Shown here piece by piece: positions 7,827-16,886 of a DNA stretch of 47,386 nt (position 1 is the first letter of the stretch; every line of letters begins with the position of its first letter). Location of the stretch: contig HF999640.1 in NCBI GenBank assembly GCA_000434055.1, positions 126,168 to 173,553 of the forward strand, read 5' to 3'. The notes under the pieces were generated by a model that saw nothing but the letters and a program-made list of their open reading frames with translations, ran no database searches and was not told the origin of the DNA. The translations under genes and the position numbers were made by a program. This DNA comes from Ruminococcus sp. CAG:488. GTDB taxonomy: Bacteria > Bacillota > Clostridia > Oscillospirales > Acutalibacteraceae.

Positions 7827-8546
7827 ATGATTAACAAGAATGAAAAAAAGAACAAGTGGCAAAACTCAAAGGTTTTCTATGCCGTTGCCATGTCACTTGT
7901 AATTGCAATAGTCGGTGTTGCATCCGTAATATATAATCTTTCAAAAATTAAAAATGTTCTGCCCGACAACGGACAGAGCGGATTTTATTCCGTCACAACG
8001 GGGGAGAGAACGACCGCCGAGCACATTGCCAACAAGCCGCAGACGGGAGTACCGGATAATCGAGACATAACCGACCGTGCAGAGGAAAAGACGACCGCCA
8101 ATGACCTCAACCGACCGTACACAGGCAAATATCTTTTGCCGCTCAATTCAACCCTCACAAAAAGCTTCAGTGACGGCAACGTTGTCCTTTCAAAAACAAT
8201 GAACGACTGGAGAACCCATGACGGAATTGACATCAAGGGCAACATCGGCGACAATGCCGTGGCAATCAATGACGGAAAAGTTACCGCTGTTTATAACGAT
8301 GCGCTCTGGGGCGACGTTATCGAAATCGAACACGGCAACGGACTGAAAGCAAAATATTGCGGAATCAAATCCGAGCTGAAGGCCGAAACAACGGTTAAGC
8401 AGGGACAGGTTATCGGCACGGTAACTCAGATCCCGATTGAGAAAGATGACGGTGTTCACGTCCACCTTGAAACCTTGGTCGAGGACAAGACGGTTGACCC
8501 CGTAAAAGCACTCAACCTCATGTCCGACACCGCAACAACGGAATAA
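7827..8546 (+). CDS. Membrane-anchored M23 (LytM) endopeptidase, SpoIIQ-like
   Basis: A 239-residue protein with an N-terminal transmembrane helix (about residues 16-38), a Thr/Asp-rich linker, and a C-terminal LytM domain (about 100-225). The zinc motifs look complete: H131-x3-D135 in THDGIDI and H211-x-H213 in HVH. It is expected to face outside, or the intermembrane space during sporulation, and to cut peptidoglycan cross-links. Its size and single anchor resemble SpoIIQ of spore formers, where the histidine motif is lost in Bacillus but kept in clostridia; that is inference. The start at 7827 follows a perfect AGGAGG; a longer upstream reading frame is a shadow. Confidence 0.85.
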   Translation: MINKNEKKNKWQNSKVFYAVAMSLVIAIVGVASVIYNLSKIKNVLPDNGQSGFYSVTTGERTTAEHIANKPQTGVPDNRDITDRAEEKTTANDLNRPYTGKYLLPLNSTLTKSFSDGNVVLSKTMNDWRTHDGIDIKGNIGDNAVAINDGKVTAVYNDALWGDVIEIEHGNGLKAKYCGIKSELKAETTVKQGQVIGTVTQIPIEKDDGVHVHLETLVEDKTVDPVKALNLMSDTATTE

Positions 8547-8570
8547 AAATAAAAACCGCCGAATCGGCGA

Positions 8571-8599
8571 AAAAAAAACCCGCCGAATCGGCGGTTTTT
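8571..8599. terminator. Bidirectional terminator between the M23 gene and hisIE
   Basis: CCGCCGAATCGGCGG is followed by TTTTT on the plus strand and preceded by eight As (Ts on the minus strand). A second copy of the stem, CGCCGAATCGGCG, lies at 8557-8569. It serves the convergent M23 and his transcripts. Confidence 0.9.
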
Positions 8600-8627
8600 G
8601 GTTTTATATGTTTGTCACCTGTCAAGC

Positions 8628-9275
8628 TCAGGTCATCTTTTCCTGCTTGACCTTATGGTCGATTATGTGACGTGAAGCAAGTTCGCGGTGAACATCCTCT
8701 ACCGAAATGCCCATTTCAACCATGAGAACCATTGCATGATATGCGAGGTCTGCAAGCTCATAAACAGTTTCCTTTTTATCATTTGCCTTGCCTGCAATTA
8801 TAACCTCGGTGCACTCCTCACCGACCTTTTTCAAAATCTTGTCGATTCCCTTTTCAAAAAGATAGGTCGTGTATGAGCCTTCCGGCTTCTCCTCTTTTCT
8901 GCCGACAAGAAGGTCATAGAGTCCCTGCAAGCTGAATTCTTGCAATTCTTCGCTCCGATAAACAGGCTTTGTGAAGCATGAATCCGTTCCCGTGTGGCAT
9001 GCCGGGCCGTCCTTTTCTACGACAACAACAAGTGCGTCGTTGTCACAGTCCGCCGTTATGCTGACAATGTGCTGATAATTGCCGCTGGTTTCGCCCTTGA
9101 GCCAAAGCTCCTGCCTTGAACGACTCCAAAAGCAGGTCAAGCCCTTTTCCATTGAGATTTTAAGGCTCTCCTTGTTCATGTATGCAACGGTCAAAACCTT
9201 CTTGGTTATTGAGTCAACAACCACGGCAGGAATAAGACCCTTTTCGTCAAATTTAAGCTCATCTATATTCAACAT
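8628..9275 (-). CDS. hisIE: Bifunctional phosphoribosyl-AMP cyclohydrolase / phosphoribosyl-ATP pyrophosphatase
   Basis: A 215-residue fusion for steps 2 and 3 of histidine synthesis. The HisI part (about 1-110) has WSRSRQELWLKGETSG and the metal-binding ADCDNDALVV and CHTG motifs. The HisE part (about 120-210) has VGEECTEVIIAGK and ELADLAYH. The start at 9275 is preferred because GAGG sits eight bases before it; the ATG two codons upstream, which overlaps the hisF stop, leaves only two bases. It is the last gene of the operon and runs into the bidirectional terminator. Confidence 0.95.
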   Translation of the reverse strand: MLNIDELKFDEKGLIPAVVVDSITKKVLTVAYMNKESLKISMEKGLTCFWSRSRQELWLKGETSGNYQHIVSITADCDNDALVVVVEKDGPACHTGTDSCFTKPVYRSEELQEFSLQGLYDLLVGRKEEKPEGSYTTYLFEKGIDKILKKVGEECTEVIIAGKANDKKETVYELADLAYHAMVLMVEMGISVEDVHRELASRHIIDHKVKQEKMT

Positions 9276-9277
9276 AA

Positions 9278-10036
9278 TCATAACCTCACTGTAATATTAT
9301 TCTTTCTGAGTTCACGCTTCAAATCGGGAATCGCAACCTCGCCGAAATGAAAGATTGAAGCGGCAAGTCCCGCGTCAATATCGGGAATTTCACGGAACAA
9401 ATCGACAAAATCTTTAATTCCGCCTGCGCCGCCCGACGCAATAACAGGTACATTGACTGCGTTGCAAACCGCCTTTAACATTTCAATATCAAAGCCTTTT
9501 TTCACGCCGTCGGTGTCAATCGAATTGACAACCGCTTCACCTGCTCCGAGTTCGACACAGTGTTTTATCCAGCTTATCGCCTCCATGCCGGTGTCCTCTC
9601 TGCCGCCCTTGGCAAAAACATGAAATTCGCCGTCAACACGTTTAACATCGGCGGAAATAACAACGCACTGATTTCCGTAGCGCTCCGCCGCTTCACGGAT
9701 AAGCTCGGGATTTTTTATCGCACCCGAGTTCACGCTGACCTTGTCTGCGCCGCATTTCAGCACTCTGTCAAAATCATCAACGGTATTTATTCCTCCGCCG
9801 ACCGTAAGCGGAATAAAGATCTGACTTGCAACCTCACGGAGTATGTCTGTGAATAATTTCCTCTCCTCAAACGATGCCGTGATGTCGTAAAAAACAAGCT
9901 CGTCCGCTCCGTTGTCGGAGTAATACTTTGCAAGCTCGACGGGCGATGAAACATCGGAAAGTCCCTTGAAATTTACGCCCTTGACAACTCTGCCGTTTTT
10001 AACGTCAAGGCAGGGTATAATTCTTTTTGTAATCAT
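9278..10036 (-). CDS. hisF: Imidazole glycerol phosphate synthase, cyclase subunit
   Basis: A 252-residue (beta-alpha)8 barrel that uses ammonia from HisH to close the imidazole ring. It starts TKRIIPCLDVKNGRVVKG, with the N-terminal catalytic aspartate in CLDVK and the partner aspartate in NSIDTDGVKKG. Phosphate-binding motifs are TVGGGI and ASGGAG. The start overlaps the hisA stop (ATGA, 10033-10036), which suggests coupled translation. Confidence 0.96.
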   Translation of the reverse strand: MITKRIIPCLDVKNGRVVKGVNFKGLSDVSSPVELAKYYSDNGADELVFYDITASFEERKLFTDILREVASQIFIPLTVGGGINTVDDFDRVLKCGADKVSVNSGAIKNPELIREAAERYGNQCVVISADVKRVDGEFHVFAKGGREDTGMEAISWIKHCVELGAGEAVVNSIDTDGVKKGFDIEMLKAVCNAVNVPVIASGGAGGIKDFVDLFREIPDIDAGLAASIFHFGEVAIPDLKRELRKNNITVRL

Positions 10037-10746
10037 CTCGCCACCTCAATCGCTTCTTCAAGGTCGACAGCCCCCGTATAATACGCCTTTCCGATTATTG
10101 CCCCATAAAGATTCATTTCCCTAAGCCTTTTAACGTCCTCAATGCTCGAAACTCCGCCCGAAGCGGTTATGTCAAGCGAATACTTTGCCGAAAGCTCACG
10201 GTAAAGCTCAAGGTTAGTTCCCCTCATTGCGCCGTCACGGGAAATATCGGTGCATATTATATTCTTCACGCCAAGATCCTGCATCTTTAAAAAGAACTCG
10301 TCAAGCGTCACATCAGACTGTTCAAGCCAGCCTTTGACGGCGATTTTGCCGTCCTTAACGTCGGCACCGACAGCGATTTTTTCGCCGTAAGCCTTGACGG
10401 CTTCTTTAAGAAAATCCTCGTCGCATATTGCCGCCGTGCCGAGAATAACACGGGAAATGCCTGCGTCAATATATTTCTTCACTGTCTCCATGCTTCGGAT
10501 TCCGCCGCCTATTTCAATAAAAAGTCCCGTCTTTTCGGCAACCTCGGCAACAATATCCATGTTCGGCGCAGTGCCGTATTTTGCACCGTCAAGGTCAACC
10601 ATGTGGATATGCGTTGCGCCGAGCGACTTGAATTTTTCTGCTACCGCAAGCGGTGAATCGCTGTAAACAGTCACCTGATTATAATCACCCTTCAGCAGTC
10701 TGACCGCTTTGCGGCCGAGCAAATCTATCGCAGGAAGTATTATCAT
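10033..10746 (-). CDS. hisA: ProFAR isomerase
   Basis: A 237-residue barrel enzyme homologous to HisF that isomerises the ring-opened aminoaldose to the ketose form. Motifs are ILPAIDLLGRKAVRL with catalytic Asp8, EIGGGIRSMETV, TDISRDGAMRG with the second catalytic aspartate, and TASGGVSS. It lies 30 bases after hisH and overlaps hisF by four bases. A GAAAGGA site lies upstream. Confidence 0.95.
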   Translation of the reverse strand: MIILPAIDLLGRKAVRLLKGDYNQVTVYSDSPLAVAEKFKSLGATHIHMVDLDGAKYGTAPNMDIVAEVAEKTGLFIEIGGGIRSMETVKKYIDAGISRVILGTAAICDEDFLKEAVKAYGEKIAVGADVKDGKIAVKGWLEQSDVTLDEFFLKMQDLGVKNIICTDISRDGAMRGTNLELYRELSAKYSLDITASGGVSSIEDVKRLREMNLYGAIIGKAYYTGAVDLEEAIEVAR

Positions 10747-10776
10747 TTGTATAATCGTTCCTTTCTTGTGAACATC

Positions 10777-11385
10777 TTAATCCTCGCAAAAAGCCTTTAG
10801 AATAGCAAGTCCGACCTTGCCGCTTTTTTCGGGGTGAAACTGGCATCCCTTTACGTTACCAAGCTCAACTGCGGCTGTCATTTCTCTGCCGTATTCCGTT
10901 GTTGCAATCACGCTGTCACCGCAATCCGTCGCATAGTATGAATGGACAAAATAAACGCAGTCGTTTTCATTTATGTATTTAAAAAGTCCGCTCGACCTCG
11001 CAAAATGAAGAGCGTTCCAACCGATATGCGGAATTTTCAGATTTTCCGGAATCGTTCCTTCCATGGGAACAACCGAGCCCTTGAGAAGTCCAAGACCCTC
11101 ATGCTCTCCGTACTCTAAGCTTTTTTCAAAAAGAAGCTGCATCCCGAGGCAGATTCCCATAATGTCCTTACCTGCCGCCGCCTGCTCCTTAACGACAATA
11201 TCCATGCCGCTTTCACGAAGCTTTTGTGCGGCATCGGCAAACGCACCGACACCGGGCAAAATCAGCTTGTCGGCAGATTTTATTGTATCAATATCCGAAG
11301 TAACAATCGCCTGTGCACCTATGCTTGACAAGGACGAGCATAGAGAAAACAGGTTGCCGACTCCGTAATCAATTATCGCTATCAT
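10777..11385 (-). CDS. hisH: Imidazole glycerol phosphate synthase, glutaminase subunit
   Basis: A 202-residue class I glutamine amidotransferase that passes ammonia to HisF. The N-terminus is IAIIDYGVGNL, the nucleophile elbow is GICLGMQLLFE with the catalytic Cys, and the His-Glu pair is in CQFHPEKSGKVG. The start shares one base with the hisB stop (TAATG). Confidence 0.96.
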   Translation of the reverse strand: MIAIIDYGVGNLFSLCSSLSSIGAQAIVTSDIDTIKSADKLILPGVGAFADAAQKLRESGMDIVVKEQAAAGKDIMGICLGMQLLFEKSLEYGEHEGLGLLKGSVVPMEGTIPENLKIPHIGWNALHFARSSGLFKYINENDCVYFVHSYYATDCGDSVIATTEYGREMTAAVELGNVKGCQFHPEKSGKVGLAILKAFCED

Positions 11386-11972
11386 TAAAGCAACCCCTTT
11401 GTTGACGGAATTTCATCGGCAAACTCTTTGTCAATGCTCACCGCCGTGCGTAAGCTTCTTGCGATCGACTTGAATGAACCTTCGATTATGTGGTGGGAAT
11501 TGCTTCCTGCAAGCTGACGAATGTGAAGCGTTATTCCCGCATCGCAGGCAAATGCACGCCAAAATTCTTCAACAAGCTCGGTATCAAAATCGCCGACCTT
11601 TTGAGTCGGAATTTCCAGTGCATAATAAAGACCGCCTCTGCCTGAAATATCGACAGCGGAAAGAATGAGCGACTCGTCCATCGGAAGAGCCGTATCGCCG
11701 TAGCGAACTATACCTTTCTTGTCGCCGAGGGCTTCTTTGAAGGCCTTGCCGAGACTGATTCCGATATCCTCAACCGTGTGATGATAATCAACGTAGGTAT
11801 CGCCGACGCACTTTACCGTCAAATCAAATCTGCCGTGACGTGCAAAGAGGTTCAGCATGTGGTCAAGGAATCCGCAGCCCGTTGTGATGTCAGCCTTGCC
11901 GCTTCCGTCAAGATTAACATTCAGCTTTATATCTGTCTCGTTTGTTTTTCTGTCGATATTTCCTGTTCTCAT
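11385..11972 (-). CDS. hisB: Imidazoleglycerol-phosphate dehydratase
   Basis: A 195-residue dehydratase with the family motifs GFLDHMLNLFARHGRFDL, DYHHTVEDIGI and GSNSHHIIEGSFKS, whose His and Glu residues bind the manganese ions. It is the stand-alone form, with no fused histidinol-phosphatase domain. The ATG at 11972 follows AAAGGGTG; an in-frame GTG three codons earlier is less likely. The start overlaps the end of the Nudix gene by four bases. Confidence 0.95.
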   Translation of the reverse strand: MRTGNIDRKTNETDIKLNVNLDGSGKADITTGCGFLDHMLNLFARHGRFDLTVKCVGDTYVDYHHTVEDIGISLGKAFKEALGDKKGIVRYGDTALPMDESLILSAVDISGRGGLYYALEIPTQKVGDFDTELVEEFWRAFACDAGITLHIRQLAGSNSHHIIEGSFKSIARSLRTAVSIDKEFADEIPSTKGLL

Positions 11973-12538
11973 CTGAAACACCCTTTCGTTTTTTCAATAC
12001 CCTTTTTGAGAATCATAAGCTCGTCCATAGCTATGCAATTTTTGAAGCTCATGTTTTGAACACCGTCAACACACTCATTGAATCCAATCCATTTAACGCT
12101 TTCAAGCTCTTCCTTTTGAACCGTGAATTCATTCTCTTCCATATCGCGCCAAAGAAGAAATATTCTTGAAAACTGATTGTCGTGAAATGGCTTTCCCGAA
12201 AACACATCGTCCCATTGAACATTTCTGTCGCCGCAATAAATCAATTCATTCTCATCTGTGTCTATTCCAAGCTCCTCTTTAAGCTCACGGACGGCTGATT
12301 TTCTGAATCCGTCGCCTGCCGGGATATGTCCCGCACTCGAAATATCATAGCATCCCGGATACGAATCCTTGTTCTCGGCACGTTTTTGCAACAGTATTTC
12401 AGCTCTGCCGTTTCTTTTTCTTGCGAGCCACACATGAGATGTTCTGTGGCGAATTCCGTCGGCATGTGCAAATTCTCTTTCAACGGTTTCGCCTGTCGGC
12501 TCTCCGTTTTCATCAACAATATCTAAAATTTCCTGCAT
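11969..12538 (-). CDS. Nudix hydrolase embedded in the his operon
   Basis: A 189-residue protein of the YfcD/IPP-isomerase-like Nudix group. The N-terminus (about residues 1-30) has DIVDENGEPTGETVER, and RHRTSHVWL follows. The Nudix box runs from G69-G70 onward as SAGHIPAGDGF followed by RELKEELGI; the usual first Glu of the consensus is Asp here. It lies between hisC and hisB, four bases after hisC and overlapping hisB by four bases, so it is a true operon member. No histidine step is known to need a Nudix enzyme. Its substrate is unknown; a house-cleaning or phosphate-removing role tied to the pathway is possible. Confidence 0.85.
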   Translation of the reverse strand: MQEILDIVDENGEPTGETVEREFAHADGIRHRTSHVWLARKRNGRAEILLQKRAENKDSYPGCYDISSAGHIPAGDGFRKSAVRELKEELGIDTDENELIYCGDRNVQWDDVFSGKPFHDNQFSRIFLLWRDMEENEFTVQKEELESVKWIGFNECVDGVQNMSFKNCIAMDELMILKKGIEKTKGCFR

Positions 12539-12541
12539 ATT

Positions 12542-13597
12542 TCAATCAATGATTTCCTTAACTGCGTCAATAAAAGTTTTCATCTGTTCGGCTGTGCCGA
12601 TTGTAATTCTATTATAATCGCAAATGCGTTCCTTTGTAAAGTGGCGAATAAGAATCCCTTTTTCTTTAAGCGTTAAATAAAGCTCCTCTCCGCCGATTTT
12701 ATTCGACTTTGCAAAGATAAAATTCGCTTTTGACGGAAGAACCGTAAATCCGAGCTTCTCGAGTTCGGCGGTTGTCCATGCTCTGTTTTCCTGAATCCTT
12801 TTACAATTATGCATATAATAGCCGTTTTCTTCAAGAGCCGCAATACCTGCCGCCGCCGTCAAACGGTTGACATTATACGGATTCGTCGAATACTTAACCG
12901 TGTTCAGGTCGGCAATGAGCTTTGCGCTGCCGATGCCGAATCCGAGCCTTGCACCTGCCATTGAACGTGATTTTGAAAATGTTCCCGTGACAAGTAAATT
13001 ATCGTATTTCTCAGTGAGCGGCACTGCGCTTTGACCGCCAAAATCAATATATGCCTCGTCGATTATAACAACGTTATCGGGATTGCTTTTTATGATTTCT
13101 TCAATCGCTTCAAGACCGAGAGCGAGACCGGTCGGCGCATTCGGATTGGCAATTACAACGGTTTCGTTTACTGCCATATAGTCATTCGGGTCAAGTGTAA
13201 AGTCCTCTTTGAGTGGGATTTCCGTATAAGGTATATGATTAAGCTCGGCAAATACCGGGTAAAAGCCGTATGTGATATCAGCGAAGCGGAGAGGGTTTTT
13301 CTCGTCGGCAAACGCCATAAATGCAAAATTCAGCACCTCGTCCGAACCGTTTGTCATGATTATTTCATCGTCATTTATGCCAAAAACCTCAGCCGCCTTT
13401 TTTCTCAGGGCAACACACTCCGGATCGGAATAAAGCTGAAGCCTGCCTGCTTCCTCCTCAACCGCCTTTGCGACCGCCTGCGACGGCGGAAACGGCGATT
13501 CGTTCGTGTTAAGCTTTACATATTTTTTGTCCTGCGGCTGTTCACCCGGGGTGTACGGAACAAGTGAAGAATATTTATCAGAAAAAAATTTGCTCAT
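12542..13597 (-). CDS. hisC: Histidinol-phosphate aminotransferase
   Basis: A 351-residue class II PLP aminotransferase. Key parts are LNTNESPFPPS near the N-terminus, NGSDEVLNFAF, NPNAPTGLAL, DEAYIDFGG and the PLP lysine in GTFSKSRSMAGARLGF. It transfers an amino group from glutamate to imidazole acetol phosphate. It shares one base with the hisD stop (TAATG at 13597), so the two are translationally coupled. Confidence 0.95.
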   Translation of the reverse strand: MSKFFSDKYSSLVPYTPGEQPQDKKYVKLNTNESPFPPSQAVAKAVEEEAGRLQLYSDPECVALRKKAAEVFGINDDEIIMTNGSDEVLNFAFMAFADEKNPLRFADITYGFYPVFAELNHIPYTEIPLKEDFTLDPNDYMAVNETVVIANPNAPTGLALGLEAIEEIIKSNPDNVVIIDEAYIDFGGQSAVPLTEKYDNLLVTGTFSKSRSMAGARLGFGIGSAKLIADLNTVKYSTNPYNVNRLTAAAGIAALEENGYYMHNCKRIQENRAWTTAELEKLGFTVLPSKANFIFAKSNKIGGEELYLTLKEKGILIRHFTKERICDYNRITIGTAEQMKTFIDAVKEIID

Positions 13598-14874
13598 TAT
13601 TTCTCGAAACGCACCGTTGCGCTCTTGCCGTGTGCGCTCAGTCCCTCCTTGTTTGCAAAATATGATATCTTGTCCGCCACCTTTTCAAGAGCCGCGGAGG
13701 AATAGTAGGTGAACTGCGATTTTTTGACAAAATCATCAACCGAAAGCGGAGAAGAAAATCTTGCCGTTCCGCTCGTCGGCAAAGTGTGATTCGGGCCTGC
13801 AAAATAATCGCCGAGAGCCTCGGGGCAATTTTTACCCATGAAGATTGAGCCTGCGTGCTTTATCTTATCGAGATAATCAAACGGATTATCAACACAAAGC
13901 TCAAGATGCTCGGGGGCAATTTCATTTGCAATATCAATAGCAAGAAGCAAATTATCCTCGGCAACAATTATTTTTCCGTTATTGTCGATCGAAGCTCTCG
14001 CAATTTCGGCACGGGGAAGGAGCGGAATCTGTGCTTCAAGTTCGTCGCTTACCGCCTGCGCAAAAGCCTTGTCATCCGTTACAAGAACCGCACTTGCCAT
14101 CTTGTCATGCTCGGCCTGAGAAAGAAGATCTGCGGCAACGAATTTCGGATTGCATGTTGCATCGGCAACAACAAGAATTTCGCTCGGACCGGCAATCATG
14201 TCTATTGAAACCTTGCCGAAAACCTGTTTCTTCGCTTCGGCAACAAAGGCATTACCGGGACCGACAATCTTATCGACCTTCGGCACGCTCTGAGTTCCGT
14301 AAGCCAGAGCGGCAACCGCCTGAGCTCCGCCTACTTTGAAAATTCGGTCAACGCCTGCGATTGATGCGGCGGCAAGAATAACGGGGTTAACCTTGCCGTC
14401 CTGCTTCGGCGGAGTTACCATAACAATTTCGGGGCAGCCTGCGATCTTAGCCGGAATACTGTCCATTAAAACCGTTGAAGGATATGCCGCCGTGCCGCCC
14501 GGAACATAAAGTCCGACCTTTTCAATAGGCATAACCTTCTGACCGATAACAACGCCGTCCCTATCGTTAATCACAAAGCTTGTTCTCACCTGCTTTTCGT
14601 GGAAGGCGCGGATGTTTTGCGCAGCCTCTGCCATGACGGAAATAAATTCGGGATCAACAAGGCTTAACGCCTCGTCAATTTCCTCTTTTGTGACCTCAAG
14701 GCTCGCAAGCTCGGCCTTATCAAACTTCTTTGAATAAGCAAAAAGAGCCTCGTCTCCGTTTTTTCTGACATCGGCAATTATTTCGGCAACAATATCCTCA
14801 ACGTTTGCCGATATATTTTCTCTTGCAAAAATTTCGCTGTTCGGCACTTCGCCGTAATTATATATCTTAATCAT
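13597..14874 (-). CDS. hisD: Histidinol dehydrogenase
   Basis: A 425-residue zinc enzyme that oxidises L-histidinol to L-histidine in two NAD-dependent steps. Family signatures include VPGGTAAYPS, the GPSEILVVADAT stretch, DLLSQAEHD, EALGDYFAGPNHTLPT and a C-terminal KSATVRF. The ATG at 14874 overlaps the end of hisG; an in-frame TTG two codons earlier also exists, but GGAG lies ten bases before the ATG, and four before the TTG. Confidence 0.95.
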   Translation of the reverse strand: MIKIYNYGEVPNSEIFARENISANVEDIVAEIIADVRKNGDEALFAYSKKFDKAELASLEVTKEEIDEALSLVDPEFISVMAEAAQNIRAFHEKQVRTSFVINDRDGVVIGQKVMPIEKVGLYVPGGTAAYPSTVLMDSIPAKIAGCPEIVMVTPPKQDGKVNPVILAAASIAGVDRIFKVGGAQAVAALAYGTQSVPKVDKIVGPGNAFVAEAKKQVFGKVSIDMIAGPSEILVVADATCNPKFVAADLLSQAEHDKMASAVLVTDDKAFAQAVSDELEAQIPLLPRAEIARASIDNNGKIIVAEDNLLLAIDIANEIAPEHLELCVDNPFDYLDKIKHAGSIFMGKNCPEALGDYFAGPNHTLPTSGTARFSSPLSVDDFVKKSQFTYYSSAALEKVADKISYFANKEGLSAHGKSATVRFEK

Positions 14875-15493
14875 TTTCAATCTGCTCCTTTATGCTTGCA
14901 ACAATCTTTTCAATCTGCTCACGTTTAAAATTATACGCCGACTTGTTTGCAATCAGCCTTGCGCTTATCGGCAGAAATTTTGTTTTTACCTCAAGATTAT
15001 TTTCACGAAGCGTTGTTCCTGTTTCAACAATATCGACAATTACATCGGAAAGTCCGAGAATCGGTGCAATTTCAATCGAGCCGTTGAGCTTGATTATATC
15101 AATATCTCTGCCGATGCTGTCGTAATAATTCGACGCAATATTTGTAAACTTTGTCGCCACCCTCAGCGTGCGTGTGCCGTCATCATTGAAATTCTTCGGT
15201 CCTGCGACCGCCATGTGACATTTTCCTATATCAAGATCGAGCAGCTCATAAACATTCGGCTCATATTCAAGCAGAATATCCTTACCGGCAACACCGATAT
15301 CCGCCGCTCCCCTCTCAACATAAATTGAAACATCGGAGGGCTTTACCCAAAAATATCTGACCTGCTTTTCTTCGTTTTCAAAAATCAGTTTCCTGTTATT
15401 TTCTTTTATCGAAGGACATTCAAATCCTGCGGCCTCAAACATTGCATAAACCTTTTCGCCGAGTCTTCCTTTCGGCAGAGCCACATTAAGCAT
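14867..15493 (-). CDS. hisG: ATP phosphoribosyltransferase, short form
   Basis: A 208-residue catalytic subunit that starts the pathway by joining PRPP to ATP. It has VALPKGRLGE at the N-terminus, ADIGVAGKD, and the PRPP-binding region with DIVETGTTLRENNL. It lacks the C-terminal regulatory domain of long HisG, matching the presence of hisZ just upstream. A strong AAGGAGGG lies before ATG, and the gene overlaps the hisZ end by eight bases. Confidence 0.96.
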   Translation of the reverse strand: MLNVALPKGRLGEKVYAMFEAAGFECPSIKENNRKLIFENEEKQVRYFWVKPSDVSIYVERGAADIGVAGKDILLEYEPNVYELLDLDIGKCHMAVAGPKNFNDDGTRTLRVATKFTNIASNYYDSIGRDIDIIKLNGSIEIAPILGLSDVIVDIVETGTTLRENNLEVKTKFLPISARLIANKSAYNFKREQIEKIVASIKEQIEND

Positions 15494-16580
15494 TTGAATC
15501 CCTCCTTAAGTCAACAAATTCTTTATATCTCAGCTTTTCGGGAACAGTCTTTTGTGCGCTAACCGTTTTACCCGATTTTATAAGCTCATTCACCTTGTCG
15601 GCAACGGTTTTGATGCCCGTTTTGCCGTCATAAACGAGAAGCACGTCAACGTCATAGCCCGGCTTCTCCGTTCTGAGCTGTTCAAGCAAATCAAGGTACA
15701 GCGCAAATCCTATAGCGCCCGATTTTCTGCCCATTTTTTTCATCATTCTGTCATACTGACCGCCGGCAAGAACACCGTCGCATATTCCGTCAACAAAGCC
15801 GCGGAAAACAAAACCGCTGTAATAATTCATATTGTTGACAACGGAAAAGTCAAAAAGAATTTTATCCGAATAAGGAGAGGTCTCCAGCATTTCCGATATT
15901 GCACGAAGCTCATTCAAATCCTCGTTTGAACTAATTTTTTCGATCTGTGAAATAACTCTGTTTCTTTCGCCGCTCGTCAGAATAATTGTCGAAAGAACCT
16001 GAGATTTGTCATCTTCGATCCCGTATTCCTTGCAAAGCTTCACAAGGTCATGGCTGTTTTTCTCTTCAATAAGCCTGATCGCTTTCTCGGAAAATCCTGC
16101 ATCCGGGCAAACATCATCAAGAATCTTCTGCAAAAAGCCGAGATGCGAAACATTCAGAACAAAGCTGTCGGAAATCTGTGCAAGTGTTTCTGCGGCGAGG
16201 TTGATAACCTCATAAATATCATAGAAATCAAGATTGCCTATACATTCAAGACCTGCTTGCATAATTTCCTTATAACGGTGAGTGTTTTTGGAAATTCGGT
16301 AAACATTCTCGTTATAAAAAACCTTTTTCTTCTCATTCGGTGCATCGTCGCTGTTCTTTATGATGGAAAGAGTAACGTCCGGCTTCAGAGCCATGAGCTT
16401 TCCGTTTGTATCGTTAAATGTAATTACCCTGTCGCTGACAAGAAAATCCTTGTTTCTTACATAAAGGTCATATTCCTCAAATTTGCTCATTTTGAACGGA
16501 GCGTAACCGTATTTGCGATAAAGAGAACGAAGATTGAATATCGCCCGTTCTTCGCTTTTTAAAAGTTTTTCGTCAATCAT
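15486..16580 (-). CDS. hisZ: ATP phosphoribosyltransferase regulatory subunit
   Basis: A 364-residue histidyl-tRNA-synthetase paralog that lacks the anticodon-binding domain and activates and feedback-regulates short HisG. Class II synthetase motifs are visible: RKYGYAPFKMSKFEEYDL near the N-terminus, LKPDVTLSI, and AGGQYDRMM towards the C-terminus. The ATG at 16580 is chosen because GAGGGCG lies upstream; a TTG nine codons earlier lies inside the preceding repressor gene. It overlaps that gene by eight bases, so the repressor and operon are co-transcribed. Confidence 0.9.
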   Translation of the reverse strand: MIDEKLLKSEERAIFNLRSLYRKYGYAPFKMSKFEEYDLYVRNKDFLVSDRVITFNDTNGKLMALKPDVTLSIIKNSDDAPNEKKKVFYNENVYRISKNTHRYKEIMQAGLECIGNLDFYDIYEVINLAAETLAQISDSFVLNVSHLGFLQKILDDVCPDAGFSEKAIRLIEEKNSHDLVKLCKEYGIEDDKSQVLSTIILTSGERNRVISQIEKISSNEDLNELRAISEMLETSPYSDKILFDFSVVNNMNYYSGFVFRGFVDGICDGVLAGGQYDRMMKKMGRKSGAIGFALYLDLLEQLRTEKPGYDVDVLLVYDGKTGIKTVADKVNELIKSGKTVSAQKTVPEKLRYKEFVDLRRDSNA

Positions 16581-16872
16581 TCTTTTCGCCCTCTTGCAAT
16601 CTTTCAATTATCATTTTGTATCCTCCGCTGCCGTATTCGATACAACGGCTTATGCGGCTGATGGTTGCCGTGCTGACGCCTGTTTTCTGCGAAATCTGAG
16701 AGTAGCTCATGCCACGGCTCAAAAGCTTCGCAACTGAAAGCCTTTGTGACATTTCAAGCAGTTCCTTAATTGTACAAATATCCTCAAGAAAAGCGTAGCA
16801 CTCCTCCCTGTTTTTTAAAGAAAGAATAGCCTCGCAAAGCTCATCCGTTGAATCATTATGCCAATTACACAT
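16573..16872 (-). CDS. hisR: TrpR/YerC-family repressor, likely HisR of the his operon
   Basis: A 99-residue protein of the YerC/YecD group within the TrpR superfamily. The helix-turn-helix is in MSYSQISQKTGVSTATISRI (about residues 55-74), preceded by ICTIKELLEMSQRLSVAKLL. In Firmicutes this family regulates histidine genes. It is the first gene of the his operon here, overlaps hisZ, and its promoter holds a 36-bp palindrome, so autoregulated repression of the whole operon is the natural reading. Histidine as corepressor is inferred. GAGGGAG lies before ATG. Confidence 0.88.
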   Translation of the reverse strand: MCNWHNDSTDELCEAILSLKNREECYAFLEDICTIKELLEMSQRLSVAKLLSRGMSYSQISQKTGVSTATISRISRCIEYGSGGYKMIIERLQEGEKND

Positions 16873-16886
16873 TTGTCTCCCTCACT

